DNA of 64,000 nt from Nostoc sp. WHI (GTDB taxonomy: Bacteria > Cyanobacteriota > Cyanobacteriia > Cyanobacteriales > Nostocaceae). This document shows positions 20,108 to 28,171 of this stretch, piece after piece. Each line of letters begins with the position of its first letter. Position 1 is the first letter of the stretch. The stretch is taken from positions 1 to 64,000 of the forward strand of contig NZ_WBKM01000374.1 in NCBI RefSeq assembly GCF_015714725.1, read 5' to 3'. Under the pieces are notes generated by a model, which was not told where the DNA came from, did not search any database, and worked only from the letters and a program-made list of their open reading frames with translations. The position numbers and the translations under genes were made by a program.

Positions 20108-21292
20108 ATGAATCGAAATTTTTGGATTACCGCTTTAATTGCTTTTGTTAACTCCCTCAGTTTTACAGTTTTAATTCCCATTATCTATCTTTATGGCAAA
20201 CAATTTGGTCTTAGCGATTTTCAGACCAGCTTGTTATTTTCGATTTACTCTATAGCTCAGTTTTTTGCTACTCCCGTCATTGGTAAACTGTCTGATCGCT
20301 TTGGCCGCAAGCCTTTACTGATCATCAGTTTAGCTGGAACTGCGATCGCTAATTTGATAGCTGGAACAGCGACAACAGCAGTGATGCTTTTTCTGGCTCG
20401 ATTCTTGGATGGAATCACCGGCGGGAATGCTTCTGTAGCTCAGGCGATTATTTCAGATATCACCATTCCCGAAAAGCGTGCTCAGGGGTTTGGGATTTAT
20501 GGAGCAGCATTGGGGTTAGGCTTTGTACTAGGCCCAGTTACCAGCTTGCTGGCACAGCAGATTTCTTTAGGATTCGCATTTCTAGTTTCCGGTGCAGTCG
20601 CATTTGTCGCCCTGTTAATTACAATCTTCTTCTTACCAGAAACTCTGCAAAACAAGGCTGGTAAAGCGCGAAATATCTTTGATTTAGGTTTGGGGAATTT
20701 AATTAGAGGTCTGACTATGCCTAAAATTGGGGTACTTCTAGTTATAAACTTTTTTCTTGGCACAACTTTCACTATCTTTACTTATGCTTTTCAACCCTAT
20801 TTTATTAATGTATTGGGTCAAAATAACCGATCTTTAACGCTAATGTTTATATTATTTGGAGTGCTAGGTGTAATGATGCAGACTTGGGGAGTTTCAGTTC
20901 TGATGAAAAAATTTAATGTAGTTAATATATTATTTTTAGCTTTATTTATCCGAAGTCTCTCATTTGTCTTAATGCCAGTTTTTCCTAGCACCGTTTATTT
21001 TGTAGGAGTCAGTATACTCTTTTCAATCTTTAATTCTCTAGTTCAACCCATGATCACTACGCTAATTTCTATGAATGCTAAAGCACAGGATCAGGGAACT
21101 GCGATGGGATTGAACGCATCTTATTTAAGCATCTCCAATGGTATTGGCCCTGTGATTGCAGGAATGCTAATTCATCAATCAAACCCCAAAACCTATGGCT
21201 ATCCATTATATTTAGCCGGAACATTTACCTTTATAGTATTATTTTTGGCAATACTTACTCGCAAAAGCTACACGCCCCAACCTAATTCATGA
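20108..21292 (+). CDS. MFS transporter, TetA-like
   Basis: 394 residues with about 12 predicted membrane helices. Motif A is GKLSDRFGRKPLL between TM2 and TM3, and motif C-like glycines occur in YGAALGLGFVLGPV (TM5), a feature of drug:proton antiporters. An exporter of a small amphipathic compound is likely; the substrate is unknown. It diverges from the Kir channel gene. Confidence 0.88.
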   Translation: MNRNFWITALIAFVNSLSFTVLIPIIYLYGKQFGLSDFQTSLLFSIYSIAQFFATPVIGKLSDRFGRKPLLIISLAGTAIANLIAGTATTAVMLFLARFLDGITGGNASVAQAIISDITIPEKRAQGFGIYGAALGLGFVLGPVTSLLAQQISLGFAFLVSGAVAFVALLITIFFLPETLQNKAGKARNIFDLGLGNLIRGLTMPKIGVLLVINFFLGTTFTIFTYAFQPYFINVLGQNNRSLTLMFILFGVLGVMMQTWGVSVLMKKFNVVNILFLALFIRSLSFVLMPVFPSTVYFVGVSILFSIFNSLVQPMITTLISMNAKAQDQGTAMGLNASYLSISNGIGPVIAGMLIHQSNPKTYGYPLYLAGTFTFIVLFLAILTRKSYTPQPNS

Positions 21293-21436
21293 GAAGTGCA
21301 GAAGGAAAACCCCACAAATTAAACCGAAAATTAGAAATTAGTTAAAAAAGAGGGTTCGGGAGAATCAAGTTTTAACTAATAGTAAAAAAATAGAGTGGGG
21401 ATTGCCCACTCTACTAATTGCTCTGCTAGAAAGTTA

Positions 21437-22342
21437 TTATTCCAACTTAGGTGATTGACCTTTGGAACAGCGATCAAACCACTCCTGATATTTGGTCAAA
21501 TGTGACTCATTTTCAACAGTAATTGTCACTTGCACCTGCTTGCATCCGTGATTTTGCTCTAGTGCGATCGCATTCAACAATAAACTAGCAATTTTAGGCG
21601 AACTAAATTCGCCACTCACTGTTAAACCACTATCAAAATGTGTAGCTTCAAGTATTTCTACTTCAGTTAAATCAATTCCAGAAATTTCCCCTTGTGATAA
21701 ATCAATTTCTGCAAGTTGCTTATGTTCGGGGCTGATTTGTTCTACAATTAGTTTCTCCCGTCGGACAGGAACTTGTACCATCCGAGTTTCGATTACTTTG
21801 CGAACAATTACTTCACCAACTTTCCGCTTGCTACTTTCAACAACTAATCGTTCTTCTACTAAACGAATAATCTTCTCTTCGGTAACGTACTCTAAATTTT
21901 CTGATTCAACTGAGCTACTTGTAATTTCACTATAGTCTAGTTGTTCAATTGAGTTTTCTGATAGTTTGCCATCGCCTGGTGTTTCTGTTTCTAAATATTC
22001 AGGCATATACTCTATTTCTGATTTGTTTAAGTCTATAAAAACAGATTTACTTGGCTTGTCGATTTTTTTTATTCTCTGGCTCTGCAATCGAAATAAAGAA
22101 GGATCTTTATCGGTTAACTGCTGACTATATTCTACAGTTTGTTGATTTGCCTGATTAGATATAACTAAGTTTAGCCGACGATTAGCATCCACAATTAAAT
22201 CATGAACTACTCCTATTAGCTGACCTTGCTTATCGATTACAGCAAAATCCTTCACCTTCTTTTTCAAATCTGCTAATGAGGTGCGAGTGTTCGTGTTTGC
22301 TTGTCCAATGTTTTTTGCCATCGTTTGGCTATTCATATGCAA
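21437..22342 (-). CDS. PRC-barrel/DUF2382 stress-type protein
   Basis: 301 residues. Residues about 27-100 are PRC-barrel-like (FAVIDKQGQLIGVVHDLIVD). Residues about 155-210 match DUF2382 (YsnF/AvaK): RLVEERLVVESSKRKVGEV followed by VRKVIETRMVQVPVRREKL. The C-terminal part (about 225-300) is a small mixed domain. It is a paralogue of the next gene upstream (22486-23379), reading the same way with 143 bp between them. Such proteins are general-stress or desiccation-associated in cyanobacteria; the biochemical role is unknown. The start is uncertain (ATG at 22342, 22336 or 22321). Confidence 0.85.
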   Translation of the reverse strand: MHMNSQTMAKNIGQANTNTRTSLADLKKKVKDFAVIDKQGQLIGVVHDLIVDANRRLNLVISNQANQQTVEYSQQLTDKDPSLFRLQSQRIKKIDKPSKSVFIDLNKSEIEYMPEYLETETPGDGKLSENSIEQLDYSEITSSSVESENLEYVTEEKIIRLVEERLVVESSKRKVGEVIVRKVIETRMVQVPVRREKLIVEQISPEHKQLAEIDLSQGEISGIDLTEVEILEATHFDSGLTVSGEFSSPKIASLLLNAIALEQNHGCKQVQVTITVENESHLTKYQEWFDRCSKGQSPKLE

Positions 22343-22485
22343 AATTTATGAACTGCTTTTTACTTAGATTAAATGTATTAATCGTTTTGAACTATTGCAA
22401 GCACAGGTAAAGCTAACCAAACAGCCTCACCTGCGCTAGGTCGAATTAGTCATTAGTTATAGTTATTAGCTAATGACTATGTTAG

Positions 22486-23379
22486 TTAGCGTTCCTCAAT
22501 TGGAAGTCCAGAAGTGTTTACGTCCAACTCTTCACGACGCACAGTTTCTTGAGTTTCAACTGTTTCTTGATCTACAACTTTTCTAACTCTGACTTCTTCA
22601 CGCAAAACTGCTTCTTTGCGAACATCAGCAACTTCTTCGTGGAGTTCGATCCGAGCAACTTCGCCTTCACGGAAATCTGCTTCACGTCCAGAAACAGCCG
22701 TACCAGCATTTGCTGGAGTTACACGCTCAATTACAACTCGTTCTCTTTCAACTGGTATTGCAACTCGTGCAGTCTCAGTCTCAACACGTTTACCAATCGA
22801 TACTTCTCCAGTTTTTTGGCTTCGTTTGCTGGCAACCAACCGTTCTTCATATAATTTCAGGGTTTGATGATCTTGCTCATTTAACCCAAATAAAGCAGGC
22901 TCATTTTCGTAAGTATAATCATCACGATTGTAAGCAGGTGCAACCGGCTGCTGATAGGTTGTATCCACTGCTGCTGTAGCTTCCAATGGTACTAACGGAG
23001 CTACTGGTAGGGTTGAGTCTGTAGGTTGGCGATATACCCCACGCACCCGTTCTTCATAGTCGTAATCAAGCGCTTGGCGTTCACTGAACTCAGGTAAATC
23101 CTCTGCTTGCTCTCTAGTCAAACCAACAGTGTAGACGCGATCGGTGTTATAGTCAATACGGGCGCGACCAATTGGTAGCAACACTTTTTTACCAAAAATC
23201 CAGAAGCCTAAATCAACGACTAGATAACGGAAATGACCTTCCTCATCAACTAAAACATCGCTAACAGTACCAACTTTTTCATCAGTTCCTTGTGTATAAA
23301 CCCCAAGCCCATTAATATCCTGACCTTCAAAGGTGTCACGGTAGTTAGGCTCAAAATCTTCTAATTTGTAAAGAACCAT
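22486..23379 (-). CDS. PRC-barrel/DUF2382 protein (AvaK-like)
   Basis: 297 residues. ATG 23379 follows gaggttaaat, a good ribosome site, and is preferred over 23394. A PRC-barrel (about 25-90, GLGVYTQGTDEKVGTVSDVL) is joined by a Pro/Ala linker to a DUF2382 domain (about 178-290) built of YEERLVASKRSQKTGEVSIG, VERERVVIERV and a charged coiled tail. It resembles Anabaena AvaK-type akinete/stress proteins. Together with the next gene downstream it makes a tandem pair, probably arising by duplication. Confidence 0.88.
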   Translation of the reverse strand: MVLYKLEDFEPNYRDTFEGQDINGLGVYTQGTDEKVGTVSDVLVDEEGHFRYLVVDLGFWIFGKKVLLPIGRARIDYNTDRVYTVGLTREQAEDLPEFSERQALDYDYEERVRGVYRQPTDSTLPVAPLVPLEATAAVDTTYQQPVAPAYNRDDYTYENEPALFGLNEQDHQTLKLYEERLVASKRSQKTGEVSIGKRVETETARVAIPVERERVVIERVTPANAGTAVSGREADFREGEVARIELHEEVADVRKEAVLREEVRVRKVVDQETVETQETVRREELDVNTSGLPIEER

Positions 23380-23755
23380 TATATTTAACCTCAAAAATTA
23401 TTTCCATCTCATACCTAACAAGATAGACAATTTGTATATTTGTCTACATCTTTCTGGCGAGTGAATTATTTGAAGAGTGAAATAATCAAAAGTTATAGAT
23501 ATTTTCTATAGTAAATAAAATAATTGAGCAATCTTTGTCTCCTTCCTCTGTATGATACGTCGCAAGCGGCACAACATTATCAGCGTGAGTGCTAAAAATA
23601 CACCGCTAGGGAGAATTAATCTGAGAAAGCAATATTACTGATAGTTCAGGAACCCTCCAAAATCGCTGATCGTTGGTTATAAAAGTATGTTTTTATCTCA
23701 CGCAAAGGCGCAAAGGCGCAAAGGAAGAAATAAGATTGTGTGCCTTAAATAGCAT
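23380..23755. other. Intergenic region with cgcaaagg tandem repeat
   Basis: About 375 bp without a gene. cgcaaaggcgcaaaggcgca near 23701-23724 is a short tandem repeat, also present near 52748. The remaining AT-rich DNA likely carries the promoter of the PRC/DUF2382 pair. Confidence 0.6.
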
Positions 23756-23989
23756 CTATAATTCCCATGCATCTCGTTCTTGGCGAATAAACTTATCGAC
23801 TTCTTCCGGTGTGGTAAAACTGCCTCTAGCAGATCCGATAAAGCTAGTTAGAAGCTTTTCAGAATCGTTTGGGGGTGACTCCAGAAGTACTATCACTTCG
23901 ACAGTTGCACCTGCTGGAAGTTCTGGAGAACAAATTTCTACTACACCACCAAGTTTAACGATCGCCTGTTGCTTGAGTCCATTAAGCAC
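23756..23989 (-). CDS. Antitoxin-like small protein, orphan
   Basis: 77 residues. The first half is beta-rich (IVKLGGVVEICSPELPAGAT, then VEVIVLLES) like AbrB/SpoVT-type swapped-hairpin antitoxins; the second half ends ARGSFTTPEEVDKFIRQERD. I recall this pattern in cyanobacterial antitoxins that precede PIN-domain toxins. Here the DNA after the stop shows no PIN gene, so it appears to be an orphan. A HicBA module lies just upstream. Confidence 0.65.
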   Translation of the reverse strand: MLNGLKQQAIVKLGGVVEICSPELPAGATVEVIVLLESPPNDSEKLLTSFIGSARGSFTTPEEVDKFIRQERDAWEL

Positions 23990-24080
23990 GATAATTTATC
24001 CTTATTAGTGTCGGAATATTGCATTTCATCAGAATAGGTGAAAAAAACTGCGATGTCTATGACGGGCGTAGCTGCGGCGC

Positions 24081-24308
24081 TCACAAATTTTCTATAAATT
24101 CTTCAGGTGTGATTTTTGCTTGCTTAATAACACCACTGAGTGTACCAACTTTTAACTCGCGGTGGAGTGGTACAACACAAACAATTTCTCCTTCGAGAGT
24201 TAGTTTTTTAAATACAACATGACTACCAGTTTGTCTAGTTTGGATAAATCCTAAATGCTCTAATGCACGAATTGCCTCGCTGCCTGATATTCTTGGCAAT
24301 CTAGGCAT
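24081..24308 (-). CDS. hicA: HicA-type mRNA interferase toxin
   Basis: 75 residues, the usual length of the HicA/YcfA double-stranded-RNA-binding fold. The catalytic His lies in QTGSHVVFKK, and VVPLHRELKVGTL matches the conserved C-terminal block. It overlaps the end of hicB by 8 bp, so the pair is translationally coupled, with the antitoxin first. It should cleave mRNA when freed from HicB. Confidence 0.9.
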   Translation of the reverse strand: MPRLPRISGSEAIRALEHLGFIQTRQTGSHVVFKKLTLEGEIVCVVPLHRELKVGTLSGVIKQAKITPEEFIENL

Positions 24309-24516
24309 AGCTGACTTCTATACTTGTTACAAATCTCGGACTAGTATCAGTGTCGAGCAAAGGACATTCTTCTAAGTATAACCTTGTAGCTTCTTTAAGA
24401 TTAGCAAGAGCTTCTTCAATTGTTTCACCTTGATCAACTGTGCCGACTTCAGGACATTCAGCAATATACATATCTTCTTCTTTGTAAAGAATGGCAGTTA
24501 ATGTTTTGGTCTTCAT
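24301..24516 (-). CDS. hicB: HicB-type antitoxin
   Basis: 71 residues with the HicB partial RNase-H-like fold: MYIAECPEVGTVDQGETIEE then ALANLKEATRLYLEE. There is no C-terminal ribbon-helix-helix region, so it belongs to the short form and may not bind DNA by itself. It precedes and overlaps hicA. Confidence 0.9.
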   Translation of the reverse strand: MKTKTLTAILYKEEDMYIAECPEVGTVDQGETIEEALANLKEATRLYLEECPLLDTDTSPRFVTSIEVSYA

Positions 24517-24582
24517 AGGGTTTTATTTTGATAAAGATAGTTGAGCGATGTCTACACGGGCGTAGCTGTGGCACTACTTTTT

Positions 24583-25785
24583 CTAGTTTAACTTTGAGGT
24601 GCGTAGGCGTAGCCCGTCGTAGACATCGCTTGACTTATTACCAATGGAATTTTTCTCAGCGTAGTTTAGATTTCTCTGATATTCTGTGATTTTTTGTTGA
24701 GCTACTACATAATTTGGGCTAAAAGATGGAACACTTTTCATAAGTGCGATCGCAGCTTCCCACTCACTCATAACTATCTTCCAATCATCTGGATACTTTG
24801 CTGATTGGGTTAGTTTGGCAGCATTGATTGCTTTATTTACTGCTTCTCGGAATGTATCAGTTTGAAGTAACACAGTCGGCAATTCTGAAATCACTGGTGA
24901 GGGTGTAACTAATACAGGCTTTGATGGTATTTGTGTTGCAATTTTAGAGGTTATAGGAAGTATTTCTATGAATTTTGAAGAAAAGTATATTCCTACAGCA
25001 ATTGAAAATATCAAAAAACTAAGCAACCAATTTTTATTTAACTTACGATACTTCCGTTGAGTATTGATGATTGTAGTTTCTTCGTCAGTCGATGAAATAT
25101 TTGATTTCATTTTGTGTACGCCCATTTCCCCACGCAATCTATTAAGTTCTTTATCTGTCTTTAAATCAGCGTTGGATTTACTTACATCTGTTTTTTTATT
25201 ACCAGAATAAGCAGATATTATTCGGTGTCTTACCAAGTGTTCAATTTGATACGTTAGTGCGCCAGCAGAAATATAGAACAGCCCAAATATTACTATTATA
25301 TTATTATTAATATTTTGCATTTGTGTGTAATATTCAATTGGTTCGACGTAGCTCAGATCAAATAATGATAGAAATATTGTAGAGAAAAAAGCTGCTATCA
25401 GTGTAGAAATTGCAATTACAAGCCAAGCGTACAATCCTTCCCACCAACTCATTATTCCTGGTAATAATCCTTGTGTTTTACCTATTTCGGGTGCTTGAAT
25501 TTCTGACATAAACCGACTAATAAGCAAGTGTAAGCAGTGATGAGTCAAAGAAATTATAGGAATTGGAGATAGGAGTAACAGTATTGTAAATATAGCAAAT
25601 AATTCTGGACTGCGTACAAAATATACGATACGGTAGCCTAACTCTCCAGGATTTTTGAGTCCAAATAGAATAGCGCTCAACAATAGATTCAAAATCAATG
25701 CTTTTAACCAAGAACTAGGATAAGGAAACCATAAAGGCCAGTAAAATTTTTGCTTAGTAACTTCCTGAATATTCGGCTGTGTCAT
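24583..25785 (-). CDS. Membrane protein of unknown function (MTQPN family)
   Basis: 400 residues from ATG 25785 (MTQPNIQEVTKQKFYWPLWF); an ATG six codons upstream is less likely. Four hydrophobic helices are predicted in residues about 25-200 (for example LILNLLLSAILFGL, FAIFTILLLLSPIPII), followed by a charged cytoplasmic stretch, another helix near 265-285 and a C-terminal soluble part with TPR-like helices (FREAVNKAINAAKLTQSA). The opening MTQPN and upstream DNA are shared with the next gene. The last codons (DVYDGLRLRTSKLN) come from the 29-bp dispersed repeat at 24601-24629, so the natural C-terminus has been replaced. No function is known. Confidence 0.75.
   Translation of the reverse strand: MTQPNIQEVTKQKFYWPLWFPYPSSWLKALILNLLLSAILFGLKNPGELGYRIVYFVRSPELFAIFTILLLLSPIPIISLTHHCLHLLISRFMSEIQAPEIGKTQGLLPGIMSWWEGLYAWLVIAISTLIAAFFSTIFLSLFDLSYVEPIEYYTQMQNINNNIIVIFGLFYISAGALTYQIEHLVRHRIISAYSGNKKTDVSKSNADLKTDKELNRLRGEMGVHKMKSNISSTDEETTIINTQRKYRKLNKNWLLSFLIFSIAVGIYFSSKFIEILPITSKIATQIPSKPVLVTPSPVISELPTVLLQTDTFREAVNKAINAAKLTQSAKYPDDWKIVMSEWEAAIALMKSVPSFSPNYVVAQQKITEYQRNLNYAEKNSIGNKSSDVYDGLRLRTSKLN
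24601..24629. repeat. 29-bp dispersed repeat, copy 2
   Basis: gcgtaggcgtagcccgtcgt plus agacatcgc, forming part of the 3' coding end of the membrane-protein gene. A degenerate inverted copy lies nearby at about 24544-24570. Confidence 0.85.
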
Positions 25786-25950
25786 AATAACCAATAAATC
25801 CAAAAAAATGAGAAATTATCGTCTATCCTAGAATTCCCTATTTACAGAGAAAAGCAATATTTTAAAGCCATGTATTTAAAATTTAGATAGATTTTACAAA
25901 GACCCCAATTCTAGACTCTCTCTGCGACTCTGCGCCTCTGCGTGAAAAAA

Positions 25951-26460
25951 CTAACGTTCCTTTGTAATCACAGAACTACCATTACTAATACTTACTTTTT
26001 GAACAAAAACATAACTACAAGATGATAAAATATCAGTTGTTATCTGATTAGCAATAACTTCAAAATCATGGTTTGTTAATCCGCGTGCAGTATCGCCACT
26101 TAAATTAATATAAATAGTTAGAATTTGAGGATTGCTAGAAGACTGTTCATTATCTACTGCTTCTGCTATGCCTAGATTAAACTCTTTACTCCAAGCTGAA
26201 AACTCCTTACCCGTTTGTTGTCCGTAAACTTTCACTCTTTCAACAGATGCAGCCCCTAAAGCCGTTAACCCTTTGCGGATAAATGCAACTAAGATTTGCT
26301 TATTTGGTACTTTGGCAGATTCTAGTATTACCTCTAAGCAAGCATCTTTGAAGGCAACTTTTGCAGTGATCCCTTTGGCGTGTAGATGGCGGTTCATCAG
26401 AAATGCGATCGCCTGGGTATCTCCCTGTTTTGCAAGTTCCAGAGTATTCGGCTGTGTCAT
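25951..26460 (-). CDS. Conserved cyanobacterial protein, MTQPN family
   Basis: 169 residues, soluble. It opens MTQPNTLELAKQGDTQAIAF, then has an alternating alpha/beta pattern (GITAKVAFKDACLEVILESA, LTALGAASVERVKVYGQQTG). I know it as a recurrent Nostoc type, sometimes fused to other domains; no biochemical role is known. The first five residues and the DNA around the start resemble the following gene's, pointing to a shared 5' end by duplication. Confidence 0.75.
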   Translation of the reverse strand: MTQPNTLELAKQGDTQAIAFLMNRHLHAKGITAKVAFKDACLEVILESAKVPNKQILVAFIRKGLTALGAASVERVKVYGQQTGKEFSAWSKEFNLGIAEAVDNEQSSSNPQILTIYINLSGDTARGLTNHDFEVIANQITTDILSSCSYVFVQKVSISNGSSVITKER

Positions 26461-26702
26461 AACCAGTAAAAGAGAAATCTGGGAAAATAAACTTATATTC
26501 TCAGGATTCCCTCTTGACCGCCTTAAATAACATTATGATGCAAGATATCAACTAACTAGGGCTTTAATGTCTACTATAAAGATAGTCTTTCACAAACTTT
26601 TGCAATAAATATATTTTCTCGACATCAATATCAAAAATTCTTGTTTTTGTGCTTGCCAAATTAGCAGGATTAATATTAATCAGTTTAATTCCAATTGTAA
26701 AT

Positions 26703-27368
26703 ATGAAGTTTTATCGAGATCATGCTTGGCCTTCAACTCTAGAAGAAGCCATAGTTATCCAAGAAAAATTGCAAGATCAGGTAATTACCGAGGATCAACT
26801 GCAAGAACCTGTCCAGTATGTTGCTGGAGTGGATATGGGTTTTGAAGCTGATGGAACAATTAGCCGTGCAGCTGTCGCAGTACTGAGTTTTCCTGATTTG
26901 CAAGTAATCGAGACAAGCCTAGCACACCGCCCTACGACCTTTCCTTACATTCCTGGGTTCCTCTCATTTCGGGAAATTCCAGCTGTCCTCGATGCCCTGG
27001 AGAAGATTAAAATAACACCAGATATTTTCTTGTGTGATGGTCAAGGAATTGCTCATCCCCGCAGATTAGGTATAGCTAGCCATCTAGGGTTACTTATAGA
27101 TATGCCGACAATTGGTGTAGCTAAGTCGTTGTTGGTAGGCAAGCATGAGGAATTACCAGAAATAAAAGGCAGCCAGCAACCATTGATATATAAGGGTGAA
27201 ACGGTTGGGGCAGTTTTACGCACACGCACAGGAGTAAAACCTCTGTACATCTCAAGTGGGCATCGAGTTAGTTTACCTACGGCAATTGACTATGTATTAC
27301 GTTGTACGCCAAAATATCGGCTACCAGAAACTACACGCATCGCTGATAAATTAGCGTCTGCAAAATAA
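26703..27368 (+). CDS. nfi: Endonuclease V
   Basis: 221 residues from ATG 26703; a frame from 26649 adds a hydrophobic leader foreign to the family. Family motifs are VAGVDMGF (metal-binding Asp), YIPGFLSFREIP and DGQGIAHPRRLGIASHLG. The enzyme nicks DNA one phosphodiester 3' to deoxyinosine and other damage, starting deamination repair. The length is typical. It stands alone, followed by a repeat with hairpin-forming arms. Confidence 0.93.
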   Translation: MKFYRDHAWPSTLEEAIVIQEKLQDQVITEDQLQEPVQYVAGVDMGFEADGTISRAAVAVLSFPDLQVIETSLAHRPTTFPYIPGFLSFREIPAVLDALEKIKITPDIFLCDGQGIAHPRRLGIASHLGLLIDMPTIGVAKSLLVGKHEELPEIKGSQQPLIYKGETVGAVLRTRTGVKPLYISSGHRVSLPTAIDYVLRCTPKYRLPETTRIADKLASAK

Positions 27369-27373
27369 AGCGA

Positions 27374-27443
27374 AACCTCACCCCCAACCCCTCTCCTTAG
27401 CAAGGAGAGGGGAGATAAAGCACAGCTTTATCGGGGTGAGGTT
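27374..27443. repeat. Nested inverted repeat, terminator-like
   Basis: aacctcacccc (27374-27384) pairs with ggggtgaggtt (27433-27443), enclosing cccctctcctt/aaggagagggg and ataaagc/gctttat stems. It lies 6 bp after the endonuclease V stop. This element type is widespread in cyanobacterial genomes and may double as a transcription end. Confidence 0.75.
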
Positions 27444-27583
27444 AAGCCGTACCTCACTAAATCAGGAAACCTATAAAGCTTGTTGAAGTTTTTTCTAAAT
27501 ACTTGCTTGCACCTACTCAATCGTGTTAGGAATCGCACAGAAGGAAGTTGAAATAGCTAAATACGAGTTACGAAGTTAGAACA

Positions 27584-28135
27584 ATGAACGCACTAACTTT
27601 ACAGTGGCACGATGCAGGTCAAGATAAAACTCAGAACATTTACGAACAACAGCCAAGTCAAAATCCTGGCACTGTCCGCATCGGTCGTGATCCCTTGCGG
27701 TGCGACATTATTCTGAGTCATCCCACTGTATCTGGTCTGCACATTGAAATCTTTTTTCATTACCAGCAACAGCGCTTTTATATCAGGAATTTGCGATCGC
27801 AAAATCCCCCCGTTATCGATGGACGGCAATTAGTCCAAGGTGAAATGCCTTTAACTAAAGGCACTACTATCTCTTTGGGACAAATAAAACTCAATGTTAC
27901 TAGCATTTCCACTGGCAGCATTCCAGCAACAATTTTGCTGCCACCACATCCACCAGTAAATATCCCACATCACTACTATCCATCAACATCCCCCGCACCA
28001 CTGCCAGGAGTTTATGGCTTAGAATGCCCCAAATGTCATAAAGTTTCCCCAGGAGAGAATTTACACATAGGCTGTCGTTGGTGTGGAACATCTTTAGCTG
28101 CGGCTGTGAGTGTGTTGGTAGCACCGGGTACTTGA
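27584..28135 (+). CDS. FHA-domain protein with C-terminal zinc ribbon
   Basis: 183 residues. The FHA domain covers about 5-108 (IGRDPLRCDIILSHPTVSGLH contains the phosphothreonine-binding GR, S and H). A Pro-rich linker leads to a zinc ribbon CPKC...CRWC at about 149-167. The fold binds phosphothreonine peptides and so reads Ser/Thr kinase signals. It is followed by a second FHA gene 36 bp downstream, probably cotranscribed. The link between the two is inferred from adjacency. Confidence 0.87.
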   Translation: MNALTLQWHDAGQDKTQNIYEQQPSQNPGTVRIGRDPLRCDIILSHPTVSGLHIEIFFHYQQQRFYIRNLRSQNPPVIDGRQLVQGEMPLTKGTTISLGQIKLNVTSISTGSIPATILLPPHPPVNIPHHYYPSTSPAPLPGVYGLECPKCHKVSPGENLHIGCRWCGTSLAAAVSVLVAPGT

Positions 28136-28171
28136 GGAGCAGGGGAGCAGGGGAGCAGGGGGAAATAACCA

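Noticed and set aside
22549-22979. Plus-strand ORFs within the PRC/DUF2382 gene
   Set aside because: Shadows of the minus-strand repeats of Glu/Arg/Val codons; no independent evidence.
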